The notes beneath the pieces are model-generated. The model was not told where the DNA came from and did no database searches. It worked only from the letters and a program-made list of their open reading frames with translations. A stretch of 64,000 bases of DNA from Clarireedia homoeocarpa (lineage: Eukaryota > Ascomycota > Leotiomycetes > Helotiales > Rutstroemiaceae). Below are positions 33,241-45,434 of the stretch, in pieces. The stretch's first letter is position 1, and every line of letters starts with the position of its first letter. Made by a program: the position numbers and the translations under genes. The stretch spans positions 1-64,000 of the forward strand of contig LNKV01000014.1 of assembly GCA_001465935.1 (NCBI GenBank). The letters run 5' to 3'.

Positions 33241-35137
33241 CTAGCTCGATGCAGGTTTCAACATCTCCTCATGTTGTGCTTGTGGTCCCATCTCACTCTT
33301 GTGACCATTCTCTTTCCTGAAGATATCACTCTCTGAGACTGGACTGAACACCTTGCCCCATCTTCCACAAATGAAGTCATTAGCAGTGACCAAGCTGCTT
33401 CGTAAGTTCTCCTTGACCAATTGGCTAGTAGGCTGACTGAAGATAATATCGATTTCCTCCAACGTCTTGTTCTTGGTTTCTGGCATGAATAGAACCTGGT
33501 AGAACCAACCAACGACTGCAATGCCTCCATAGAAACCGAGAGTAAGACCAATGTTGGACATAGCAGCTTGCATCTCGGCGAAGAAGTAGGTAACAAGGAA
33601 AGAGCATAGGAAGAGTAAGGTATCAGAACTTTCCATTCCATAGGATCGAAGGTATGTGGGATAAACCTCTGAAGGAATAACCCAGGTAAGACAAGCGTAA
33701 GAACCGAAGAAACCCTCATACAAGATGAGACCAGTAATATAGGTACCCTGAGATCCAGCTTTGTTGGAAATCGGAATTAGATAGGAGCAACCAATGATGA
33801 CGAGTCCAATAAAGAAACCAGGAAGCATAGCGATAGCCCAGAAACGTCGGCCGAACTTCTCCATGTACAGAATAGCCGGGATGGTACCAAGGAGCAAAGC
33901 ACCGCCACCAACCAAAGACATGAAAACAGATTGTTTGTCATCGAATCCAACCTGCTTCATGAGGGTTGCCATGTAGTACTGAATGGCGTTGATACCAGTG
34001 AATTGTCCGAGGAAAATCATGACATTAGCGTAGATGATCGCACGCCTAGCTCTGCCAACAGTGAAGAAATCCAACCATGCGAATCTTTTGCGAGAACCTT
34101 CCATAGCTCTCTCGGAGTCGACGGAATGTTTCATGACGAAGAATTCTTTGCGAGCGTCATCGTCCGTACCACGAATGCGCCTCCATACAGCCCATGCATC
34201 AGCGGTCTTCCCTTTGTGCATCAAGAAACGTGGGGATTCGGGCATGAACAAAATACCAATGAACATAATGGTGGAGAAAACGAGAGAGGATCCCAACATA
34301 TATCTCCAGCTTCCAGATTTGACATTGACGAAGATAGCGGCGACAACATATCCAAAGACCTCTCCTAGGGCGATCATGAATTGATACAGCGAAACAAGGT
34401 TACCACGGTATTTTCGTGATACGGATTCAGCAACGTAGACAGGAACAGTTCCTCCCTCGAGACCCACACCAAGTCCGAGGATGACACGTCCGGCTACCAT
34501 CATTCCGAAATTGATTGCACCAGCTTCCAGGGCAGCGCCAACAGTATATAGAACCAAAGACCAAACGATGGCTTGCTTTCGTCCGACCGCTTCGTTGAGA
34601 GGACCGAGCATCAATGCGCCTCCAACAGCACCCAGAGGGACACCGGAGCTGACCAAACTAACTTGTTTTGTGTTGAGATTGAGAGATTGAGGCATGTATA
34701 AGTTGGCACCGGAAATTAAGGACTGGTCAAGACCTGACAGAAGACCGCCCATGGAGGCAAAAGCTACAAGAAGCCTGCAAATTATTAGTAACGTTCATGG
34801 AACGAAACGAGGGACAGGAAGCTCACCATGTATAATGTCTGGGGTCCTTGAAGTTTAACTGAAACCTGTCGCTGAAGGATTTTCCTCTGGCTGTGACCTC
34901 ATTCTCCAAATCCTGGACTTCAGCGTCGATTGTCTCCATGTCACCTGCGGCCGCAATTTGAAGAGCTTCCCATTCAGACACGCGACGGTTGATATGTTGA
35001 GGTCGAGGCGTAACACCCTTTTCATCGCCAATGCTATGCTTCTCATCATCACTAAGGTTGGCGGCTGTCCTAGCTTCAGTGTGTGCCGACGAACTAATGC
35101 CGTCGGAATCGACTACCTTTGGGGGATGGTCCGACAT
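33241..35137 (-). CDS. Sugar/polyol transporter, MFS (STL1/hexose type)
   Basis: Two exons, 34827-35137 and 33241-34774, with a 52-base intron, give 614 residues from the ATG at 35137. A cytosolic N-terminus of about 100 residues precedes about 12 membrane spans. Sugar-porter motifs are clear: G-R-V-I-L-G-L-G-V-G with E-G-G-T-V-P-V-Y, P-E-S-P-R-F-L after span 6, Q-F-T-G-I-N-A-I-Q-Y-Y in span 7, and P-E-T-K-N-K-T-L-E-E-I after span 12. It should carry sugars or polyols by proton symport or facilitated diffusion across the plasma membrane; the exact substrate is not readable. The long N-terminus and the C-terminal tail are somewhat longer than usual. Confidence 0.88.
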
Positions 35138-37518
35138 GTTGGGAAGTACAAGGAAATGTAAACGATACACGGGGAAGTATTAAGCAGGATATAATAATAA
35201 TAGGAAAGACAAATATGTCTCGAGCAGGAATGCTCTTTTCGATCCAGCAAACAGGCAATGCTAGAAGGAAACACGAAGGGGGTTAGAAAGATGAAGAGAG
35301 AAGGAAAGTGTACAATGGGGGGACATCACTCGAAGATATACGAATTGAGTGGGAAGGATTTTGCACGACTAGCAAATCCGACAATGCTACTACTAAGTAC
35401 CATGACTTTTTTCCTTCTCGACTAGATTCTGACCCCAGATATGCAGGATTATCATCTATTATTTCCTATTGAGGAATGGTGGTAGAAGGTTACTGAGTTT
35501 GTTGTTTGTTAACTCGTGAGCATCTGAGAAGAGGTGGAGTGGAGTTAAGCGCGGGCGGACTAAACTCCAACTCTCCAACTCGAACTGTCCAACTCCAACT
35601 CTCCAAAATCTCCAAAATCTCCAGAAAAGCAGGTGCCCCCCGGGGTCTCCTCTCTGAACGAAGAGCTCTGGAATCTCCATAAGAAAATTTCGTACCGCAC
35701 GGAGTAAATAGTTGAATTTCTTTGGGGTCGATCGGGGTCTGGAGAGTGGAGGGGGTGGAGGGGGTGGAGTGCAGCTCTGTTGGATGAATTTCGGGACATG
35801 TACGAAAGTACGAAGCATGAATCTGCTTTGGTTAACAGTCGCCGACGCATTATGATCATCAAATGGCTGTACGCGTTTCTCGAGCGAGCCGAACGCTTGA
35901 TGTCAGGGATAAGGCCATTCGAGATGCACACAAACTACCGAGACTCCGCCAGAAACAGACCACGACTATCCTCCATCACGAAGCGAGGGGCATGTGCGAT
36001 AGTGCGATGCCATGACAGGAGACCCTTGAAGCTGTCAACAAACCATGTGATTCTCCATGTGATTCGTCAGTCGCTAAAATTTTCGTACTATTTGCATGTC
36101 TATCGCTCGAAAAGGTTAAGCCGTCTGCCGTCTAGTCTAGTCTAGCCACTACTTAGCTATACAAGTATACAAGTATACAAGTAGTACTTTGTACTACTAT
36201 TTGGGAGACGATTCTATAACAATCCAATCCACAAAGACGCCGAAAAGACCGTGATGGGAAATAATGCAGGCCCTCTCGAACCCCACCCAGTCCAACATTT
36301 GTGCTGCAGGATTGATGTTGAACAGCAAATCCGAGATCTGGCAGCATTGATGTTGTGCTGGTTGGAGAGATCTCGCGGCTGCAAAAGTGCAAAGGATAAA
36401 AAACCTCTCCAATTGCCATGTTTCGATATGAACTTGTGGAAGCCCCGACAGGCTGCAGAAATGCTTCCGAACATGATCTTCACGCTGCAGGGCTGTGGCT
36501 TTTGCTTCCAAGTGCCTACCGGTACAGCATATCGGCTTAAACCTGCAAAGCTTCGCTCCACACAATGGTAGAGCGACGCCAGCAGGAAAACAATTGTGGG
36601 TAAGTTGGGAGATCCCTGCCTATTGTACTGTCCCACTCAGCAATGGTTCAGCCATTTATTTTCTTGACAAAAGCTTACGGTTACGGAGTACGGTATCGGT
36701 ATGTATGTATGTATTGAGGCCAAGAACAACTTTTGACAAGGCTAACGGGGAGCGAAGCGGCGTTTTCAAGCTTTTTGTAGCTGGCAACTTGGATGCCGCT
36801 CCAACGCCACAACAAGCTCTTGGTCAAGTTCTGATTAATTCGGAAGCTGCAAAGAAGCTTCTGTGCATCCACAAGTTGCTTTGTACAAAGTGCGCAGTAG
36901 AATAAACTTTCTAGCGGTGACTGGCGGCGGCAATTCCTCGCCACCCGCTCCGTCAGGATCTAGATGGGCTCGATTGGCTGGCTCCCTTACCCCGTCAACT
37001 TTACAGTAGCTTCTGCGAGGAATTTCTCCATTTACCCACAAAGAGTCCGAGAAACTACTTGGCCGGGCACGCCTGGGTGCTCCACCGAAAGACTGAAATC
37101 TATTGACGAGTTCCGACCACCGAAATATTTCGTACAGACTAAGTTACAATCTTCCCCATGCAATAACCATCCCTTTTCGTACGATTCCTACGCTTCGTGA
37201 AGATGCTTGAACCGATTTCGCGATCCGAATCGCCTGCTTATCGGATCAGACAAGCCAAACAATAGCTCCGACGGTCTAAGCACCCACCACCCCCCAACAA
37301 CCCATTTTTTTTTTCCCACGTGAGGCCTGGTCTCACATCCCGAACAGTTCCTCCCCTCATTATTGTTTCTCCAGCTGCTGCTCCAATGTCCAGATTGTTT
37401 AGGAAACTCCACCACCGACCACCGAATAACCCAGATACTATCCTACCTAGTCTCAAAACAAGGCGGCTAGATATACCACCGCAACATGAATGTCCACGAA
37501 GCCGCAATACGATCTATC
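35138..37518. other. 2.4-kb gene-free region with small repeats
   Basis: Holds the promoter of the sugar transporter and the 3' flank of the gene at 37519. Near 36131-36200 there are three TCTAG units, three TATACAAG units and a hairpin AGTAGTAC-TTT-GTACTACT (36180-36198). A CCAACTC/CCAAAATCT repeat cluster lies at 35565-35620. Open frames here are short, overlap on both strands and show no recognisable protein. A non-coding transcript cannot be excluded. Confidence 0.5.
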
Positions 37519-39252
37519 TCAACCCAGCGGATCATTATCTTCGATTTCATCTTTGGATTTCTTATCGTTCTTCTTCTTTCCCTTCATGACGAACCATTCT
37601 GTTGCGAGAGTGAACCCTGCCCAAATAATTCCTGATGCCACAAGTTGAAACGCATATGCGGCAAACACATTTGTGGCATTAGGCATCGTGAAGCCGACGT
37701 TGTAGATGTTCTGCAATCCGCCTGTACTTGTGCCTCCATATGCTCTGACAATTGATCTTAACATGACTTGCTCAATTGGCATAGCAACAACAGCAGCGCA
37801 GAGGTCTTTCAATCCCTCTGCGGCAAGAATGATTGGGAGCATTGTGAGACCGGTGATCCTGTATTTGGTTCCGCTTGAGCTTGGCGGCTCATTCGCGCTC
37901 CTCAACTCTGCTGACCAAGATCCATATGAAGGTTCAACTAGCGTAGCTGCAGTGTCATCGACGTCAAAACTGATAAGTGTCGGTTGTGCTAGGTCGGTAT
38001 CATCGTCTTCGTTACTCCCAAATGAATCAACAGTCTCTCTACGAGGTCGAGCTTCAGTGCGCTCTAATGCAGGTAATCCTTCCAGAGCCCGCAAAGTTTG
38101 TTCATCCTCACTCCGGACCGATGTGGTCTCTTCTATAGCGTCAGGGGTATCGTATTCCATAAATGGTACCGTTATGTTCATTCCCGAAAACATGCTTTCG
38201 CCCTTCGGTCGTGGCAAGGATTTATAAATAGGTCGATAGAGCAGGAACGAGAGGATAGCCTTGAACTTGCCGTGGAATGCTACCAATAGCATGGGAATGG
38301 CGGATCGTCCAATTGAGAATACCCAGGAAAGTAAAGATCTAAAATGAGCAGATGGGAGAGGTGGTCGGAATGGCGAGGTATTGGAAAATGGAACGAAAAA
38401 ACTGAGAGGGGGCAGGATACTACTGGAGGCAAACACATCTACCTGCTGCAACATAGCAAAGGTGCGCAAGTGCAGTGTCAACCAGTAGACACCATGTCCA
38501 AGACTGCAAAGGTTAATTTTGACGCATGAATCGGCTCCATCAAACATGTGTACTCACGATCTTTCCAATAAATGCTTGACCCAGGTTTGACTGGAGCTGA
38601 GAGTTCTTTCATCTTCACCAAAAACACCATCCAGGATAGTCTCCAGAACAAAACTAACCCATTCAATGCCATGATAAGCAAGGACTGCGGGAAATCCAGC
38701 GAAAAGCAGTTTTGGGAGGGATCGGCTAGCCCTTTCGTGACGAATCAGTGCAAGAATTCCGATTTCAGAATACGATTTGTAAAGCTAGAGTAGTGAGTAC
38801 AGCATCAAATTAGACAGGAGTGCATCCTCCTCACCAAGACTCGACGCCTAAAACCAAGGACTCCCCATACGCCAGCTACGATAATAGCCCGTTCGGTTTC
38901 CATCAATCTTAATCCTTCATACGTTTCTGCATCCTTTTCTTCTCTGTAGGCTCTTGCAGCTCGCCTCACAGCAGTCAAGTCCTCAACGATCCCGGTTGCT
39001 TGCATCACTTCATTTGCGGCTCGAACATTCTCTCGTTCCCTACGTTTGGTTTCAGGGTTCCTTGGATGGCCATGTTGATCATATTGCTGGATATTTGGCT
39101 GTGTGTCTCGTTGATCAGATTGTATTAGAAGATCTTCATATGGCGTACGACCCTATGAAATGGTCAGAGTATATCACTGGGTAACCAATTCAACAATCTA
39201 CATAGTGACTTGTGATTGAACCCAGTTGAGTCGTTGAAGATGCTGCCAACAT
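37519..39252 (-). CDS. Putative multi-pass membrane protein of unknown function
   Basis: Exons by phase: 39202-39252, 38835-39152, 38558-38784 and 37519-38503, giving 526 residues from the ATG at 39252. A further upstream ATG (39388) may start an extra exon, but I could not join it in phase. The middle contains hydrophobic helices (A-I-I-V-A-G-V-W-G-V, then L-F-A-G-F-P-A-V-L), an acidic serine-rich region, and two more hydrophobic segments before a lysine-rich end. I do not recognise the family. A pyrimidine-rich stretch at about 38344-38447 looks like a 104-base intron, but removing it breaks the frame, so this part of the model is uncertain. Confidence 0.55.
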
Positions 39253-39795
39253 GGCAACGGAGCTAGTATAGTGTAGAGAAAGTGCTTGACGAAAAGATAT
39301 TGGCGCTGGACAATTATTTGAGAAGGGTAGGTAGAAAATAGGATTCATACCAATGCCCAAGCAGTCAAAGATTCTAGTCTTCCCATAATGATTAGTGAGG
39401 TCCCGAGGTGAGCTTCAGCGCATTTTCTTCCACAATTGAGGATTTCGACACTTTATCACAACTCCATGAATACAATACTACTCATAAGCACCAACTAGAT
39501 AGTGCGTTGATTGGAGAAAAACAGCTCTGCATCCAGAAACGCTGTTATTGCAAGATTTGCAAGTTGCACATAGATACATGAAGCTAGGTGGAGTGAACAA
39601 AAGCTTCGTTGAAAGATGGAAGTATTTCAGTCACGTGATAAGGAAATAGCGCTAAGATAGAGCTTATCATTGCATCCTTGTCTCAAAATATTTTTCTGGG
39701 AGCAAAGATTGGCGACGAGGATGTGAATGACTTCAATTTGAAAAACCCCCAGGACAGTATTCGATAACTCCTTGATAATCCTGAAACCTGTCGCA
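39253..39795. promoter_or_regulatory. Divergent promoter, membrane-protein gene and Utp13 gene
   Basis: About 540 bases between start codons in opposite directions. It may include a first exon of the minus-strand gene (ATG at 39388 followed by a GTATGA donor at 39352). Confidence 0.4.
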
Positions 39796-42625
39796 ATGGC
39801 AGGTAGAGCTCCTTATAAGACTACTTTTGAGCCGGAGCATGCAATTCAACCAATCTATACTGGCGGAAGCGTGGCACTTGACAAAACTGGGCGCATTCTC
39901 GCAACAACTCTTGGGGAAGATGTCTTAGTGACGGACTTGAATACTGGGAGAGAGCTGGCTAGGATAGAAGGGGTGAGTCAATTGACTGGAAAGATGCTGG
40001 TCGGTTTGCTAACGGAGGATTATAGGACGGAGAAGTAATTTCGACATTGACTTGTATGTTTAAACCCTGGAAAAGCTTGCAACAAAGCTACTGACAAATC
40101 TCATAGTGACGCCCTCTGCTTCCCACCTAATTGTCTGCTCGAGGTCGCTATCGATGCGCATCTACTCATTAAAGCCGTCTTTATCCTCTCTTCTTGCACT
40201 CAGCTACGAACTACTACGAACCCTCAAACCACATACCACACCCGTTGTTGTTTTGGCCGTAGATCAAACAAGCACATTATTAGCAACTGGAGCTGCAGAT
40301 GGCGTTGTGAAAGTTTGGGATATTGCTGGGGGATATGTAACACATACGTTTCGAGGTCCTAATGTTTTAATCTCTGCTCTACATTTCTTTGAACTGGTCG
40401 CAAGTGGAAAAGACGAAGAGTCCGGTATCTCATCGCGCAATAGAAAGATAGAACGCCGAAAAAGTCAACCTGGGGAATCCGAGAGCGATACAACGAAAGG
40501 ATTTCGTCTGGCTTCTGGAAGTCAAGATGGTAAAGTTCGGATCTGGGATCTTTACAAAAGGAATTGCGCCTCGGTCTTGGACTCACATGTATCGGATGTA
40601 CGAGCATTGGATTATTCCCCAGAGGAAAATGCCCTTCTTACGGGAAGTCGCGACAAAACAATAATGTGGTGGGATGCAAAAACTTGGAAGATTCGAAAAG
40701 TCATACCGGTTCTCGAGGAAGTTGAAGCAGCAGGCTTCATAGGTACCGGCAAATTTACATTTACCGGGGGTTCCAAAGGAAGAGTACGCGTTTGGCAGAC
40801 AGAAAACGGCAAGGAAATGACAGAAGTCCAAGAAGGCAGTAATGAGGCTGATGCTATTGTTGATGCGATCTCATTTCCTAATCTTCCATTCATTTTGTCC
40901 ATCCAAGCAGATCATACATTAGTCCTTCATTCCACGCAGCCTCTCGAGGATACGAATTCCGCTACCACTATTCTACCTTTGCCACAGATTAGGAGGATTT
41001 CTGGGACACATGACGAAATTATTGATTTAGGTTATCTTCTTCCTGATCAATCTCTACTTGCTCTTGCTACAAATTCGGAAGAGATCAGAATTGTGTCGCT
41101 CAATTCAGAATCTTCACAAGTCTCAGCCGAATCCGCTCAATACTTTGGTGCCGACGTTGCTCAATTGAAAGGCCATGAAGACATTATTATCTGCTTGGAT
41201 ATTGATTGGTCAGGCCACTGGATCGCTACCGGCGCAAAAGACAACACTGCTCGTTTGTGGCGTATAGATCCTGAAAACTCATCTTTCACTTGCCACACGA
41301 CTTTTACTGGGCATGCTGAATCACTAGGTGCGATTGCGCTTCCGCATTCACCCCCGCCTGAGTCTTCGCATATGTACAAATCACCGTTGGAACACCCTCC
41401 TAGCTTTTTGTTGACTGGATCTCAAGACCAAACCATTAAAAGATGGGATATTCAAGGTCAGAATACCAGTCGAAAAGCACCCCGAGCCCTTTATACACGG
41501 AAAGCTCATGATAAGGATATCAATGCGTTGGACATTAATCACACTGGGCAGTTCTTTGCATCTGCATCGCAAGATCGAACAGTCAAGATTTGGTCGGTTG
41601 AAGAAGGAGAAGTACAAGGTGTACTAAGAGGTCATCGACGTGGTGTCTGGTCCGTTAAGTTCGCACCAAAAGACACGCCTACTATTGTAGGAGAAAATGG
41701 TCCAGCTGCCGGTAGAGGTCTAGTTCTTACAGGTAGCGGAGATAAGACTGTTAAGATGTGGAGTTTATCTGATTACAGCTGCCTGAGGACGTTCGAAGGC
41801 CACTCCAACAGTGTGTTGAAAGTAGCTTGGCTCAAGTTACCAAACCCGGAGGATCGAAATCGCAAGCATGTACAGATTGCCACAGCTGGCGGTGACGGAC
41901 TTGTAAAGGTGTGGGATACTACAACTGGAGAAACAGAATGTACACTTGATAATCATGAGGATCGAGTCTGGGCTTTGACTGTTCATCCAAAGACGAATAT
42001 GATCGTTTCCGGTAGTGGCGATTCGACAGTCACGTTCTGGAAAGATACTTCGGCGGAGACACAGGCCGCTAGCACTGCAGTAGCGACTCAGTTCGTTGAG
42101 CAAGAACAAGAGCTTCAGAATTATATACACGCCGGATCTTATCGAGAAGCAATAGTGCTTGCACTTCAACTCAACCATCCTGCCAGGTTATTATCTTTAT
42201 TCACGTCTGTGGTTACAGTAACTCCTGAGGATGGTAGTCTCTCTGGCCTCAAAGCTGTAGATCAAGTTCTTGCTTCATTATCCGATGAGCAAATCTTTGC
42301 CCTTCTGCTGCGAATACGTGATTGGAACACCAACGCAAGGACTGCCTCTGTCTCGCAGCGTATACTGTCAACATTAGTGAAGAGTTACCCTTCATCCCGG
42401 TTGTCAGACCTCAAGGTAAGAGGCTTGCAAGGTCAGCGGAGCTTAAAGGAAGTCTTGGGTGCCCTCAAGGTATACACAGATAGACATTATAAGAGAATGG
42501 AGGAACTGATCGATGAAAGCTATCTTGTAGAATATACTCTGAGGGAAATGGATGGTATTGGTTTTTTGAGTGGACATGATGAAGTAGGGAGGTCAGATGT
42601 AGAGCAAGACACAATCATGGTTTAG
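39796..42625 (+). CDS. UTP13: U3 snoRNP component Utp13, WD40 repeats
   Basis: Three exons: 39796-39972, 40026-40053 and 40107-42625. The 28-base middle exon joins in phase to give 907 residues, the normal size for Utp13. The protein consists of two tandem WD40 propellers with repeated G-S-x-D-x-x-I-x-x-W-D-type blades (for example S-R-D-K-T-I-M-W-W-D and S-Q-D-R-T-V-K-I-W). They are followed from about residue 760 by the alpha-helical Utp13-specific C-terminal domain. In yeast, Utp13 belongs to the UTP-B complex of the small-subunit processome in the nucleolus and is essential for 18S rRNA maturation. The paired propellers plus this tail distinguish it from other WD proteins. Confidence 0.92.
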
Positions 42626-43019
42626 TTGATTGTATTTTCTTTTCGGGATTGCGTTTCACCATACACTTCGGCTTATTGACTGAATCAGGTGGTGTATATA
42701 GGCCGTAGCTATCTTTCTGTCGCAAGGATTAGCCTTAGGGTAATTGTCAAGTTCAATATTATCCTTAATTTTTATCAATTTTTACTTAATGCATTTATGT
42801 GTCTAACTTTGTGATAGGCCCAGGGCTCATTGTCTAAGTAATAGCTGCCGATGCATCATGGTATAACTGAATAGGATCTTACAGTGAATAGGTGTGTTAT
42901 GTCCGATTTTGGTAGGCAATTGATTTCGAGACTTGAGGTTTAACAGTTACGAGGCTCAAATAGTAATCTCACTATTTTCCAACTTTATTAATGTACAAGC
43001 TATCTATATACACACACCA
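42626..43019. terminator. Convergent 3' region
   Basis: 394 bases between the stop codons of two convergent genes. It contains AT-rich words suited to polyadenylation but no single signal I can assign. Confidence 0.3.
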
Positions 43020-44594
43020 TTATGTACTTAGGGCATCCTTAGAGGCTCTTAGGGGTGGCAATTCATCTTCCGCAGGGTTTTCGCCCTTCTGAAGATTCGT
43101 CGCAACCTCATCAACATCCTTCCACACCCTCAGGATATTTTCTCCCACAACTTTTCTAGCGTCATCGTCGCTAACACCACGTTTCAACAACTCGGCTACC
43201 AAATCAGGGTACTTGCTAACATCGTCTAAACCTCTTGGAGTAGAGAAAATGCCATCAAAATCACTTCCAAGGCCGACGTGGTCGTATCCAATGAGATCCC
43301 CAATATGCATAATGTGCCTCGCGACATGTTCCAGAGTTGAGTTTTTGGGATAAAAATCTGGTATACCATTCGAATTTGAGGAATTTGCCACACAAGATAC
43401 GAAATCAGGAGAGAAGTTCACCATGACAAGGCTGTTTCTTTCCTTGACTAGCTGAAGGATATCGTCCGGGACATTGCGAGGATGAGGACAAAGTGCATAA
43501 GAGGACGAATGGCTGTAGATAACCGGAGCAGCGCTTCCATCCCATCCTTCACCTGCTCCAAGGACGTCTCTCATAGTATCTTGGCTAACATGAGAGAGGT
43601 CAACGATCATTCCGAGGCGATTCATTTCATGAATAAGTTTGCGACCAGCTGTGGAGACTCCTCCCCAGTAAGGAGTTGATTTCTCTATTCCACCACCAGG
43701 CAATTCTACGAGGGCTGCATCTGCATATGCGTTGTGACAATTGTGAGTCAAGGTCGCGTACCTAACACCAAGGTTATAAAAACGACGGAGGTTTGAGTAA
43801 GAGTTTCCGATCTGATGAAGTCCTTCAATTATGTAAGGAGAGATCAGCTGTCCGTTCTTGAAGGCCGTGAGGGCAGTGCTGCTGTTTCCAGGAACTGAAA
43901 AATGCGACGGGTAAGCAGCTTGAAGGCGAGCAAGCACATCCAATTGTGTTAAAGTAAAAGCAACAGCTGGATGTGTGTTAGCATGAGAACGGTGCCAACA
44001 TAGCAGATGGGTCACAAACAATCAGCATAATTTTCATTAGAGAAATCGGACCAGTTTGAAGGACATGGAACGAAAGCACTCCAAAATGCACCTCCATTCT
44101 TCCCAGCCTTGAGTCGTGGAAGGTCTACATGGCCGGTCATTCCACCATTCTCGAACAAATTCCTAAATTCATCATCGTAAATGTGATTGTTGTAAGCGAA
44201 TCGAATGAGAATAGCCAGATCATTATGACCATCTGGGACGTGTCAGTTGACGTCGTACACATGGTCGAATTATGGATATACCTATCAGGGGCGTATCAGT
44301 TAAGATTCTGTCGACCCTCTCCTCGATTGTTTGAGGGTCTGGATGCCCAAAAGGCCAACGATGATCATATAAACCACGAAAGAGATCAGTTGGTAGAAAC
44401 AGCATAGTAAAGATAATCGCAGAACATAATGCTAACACCACAGTCATTGAGTCATTGGACGCCTTTCGGGATTTCGGCGAGGCATAGTTTATCGTATTCT
44501 CGACATCGTGGTTGATGCCCTGTGGGTGATTGTCTCGGATGCCCGGTAGCCCCTTATCCCTGGGTAATAGAGGGTCCTGCTCTGTATACGGCAT
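43020..44594 (-). CDS. Membrane dipeptidase, peptidase family M19
   Basis: Three exons: 44282-44594, 44020-44232 and 43020-43966, with introns of 49 and 53 bases, give 490 residues. The first 104 residues hold a cytosolic tail and one membrane span (about residues 52-70), a type II arrangement. The M19 zinc site is visible: His107 and Asp109 in D-G-H-N-D, a Glu in I-I-E-G-L-H, His in D-L-S-H-V-S, His in Y-S-H-S-S, and the late Asp in G-L-G-S-D-F-D-G. The family hydrolyses dipeptides, including D-amino acid and cystinyl-glycine types. The ATG at 44594 is chosen because upstream codons come from a low-complexity pentamer repeat. Confidence 0.9.
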
Positions 44595-45434
44595 GGTAAT
44601 GAAGGTGTAAATGAAAATATAAAGGCCGCCGTCTAATGCGAGATGGATGTGAGACAGCAGGTATAGGAAGTGAAAGGGAAAAGCCGTGGGCCGTACGATA
44701 AGAGCATTGCACGTGTCATGCCGTGCCATGCCGTGCCATGCCATGCCATCCCATCCCATGCAATCGCCGCGACGCCGTGATCACCTCTTCTATCCCCTTC
44801 ATCAAACCGTCTGACCGTTTCCCCAAGATTTAAAACGAACGCTAAACTACTTTGATCCATTTTTCCCGCAATTTCCCAAGTTGAGCGAGCTATTTTTAAG
44901 CCGTCGAGGCTGTATCCTTACCGGCTGGGAGTTTATCGCTTAGTTCTAACCTCAGAAACAAGGCGCCCAGCCCGCGTCACTGCTGGGTCTTGCACGAAAT
45001 TTGCACGTTTAAAGCAATAAAATCGAATTCATTTAACATTCGAGGTGTGTTATTTGACTGCCTATTAACCTTATACGAACGCTGCTCTCTTTCATAATCT
45101 TCCGTCAAGTATATTTGACTCGCATCGGCATCCACATCCATCCCTGATACTGCAATAAGGTTGTTCAGCTGGTGTGGACTTCTCTCCCGACCCTTAACTT
45201 CTCTTCTTAATCTCAACACCACGGATTGCGGATTGCGGATTGCACCTTTGCTCCTGAATCCTCTCCTGGCTGGCCTTTTCTTCGACCTCACACCAAAACT
45301 CCCCGTCGTTCGTTAAACCTCACGAAAATCTTCCCATTCTTCACGGTCCTTCTCAAAGGACACAGGCTCACCTTTCCTTGACCCGCCTCTCTTTGCGATA
45401 ACATACTGCGCCGGAGTTTCAAAAATCACCAATC
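44595..45434. promoter_or_regulatory. Divergent promoter with a CCATG-type pentamer array
   Basis: Lies between the dipeptidase and RhoGAP genes. At 44716-44760 a TGCCG/TGCCA/TCCCA pentamer is repeated about nine times. A TGCGGAT duplication lies near 45224-45242. No gene is supported. Confidence 0.5.

Noticed and set aside
36251..36905. Overlapping open frames on both strands
   Set aside because: No start context, no introns, no family resemblance, and equal openness on both strands suggest chance.
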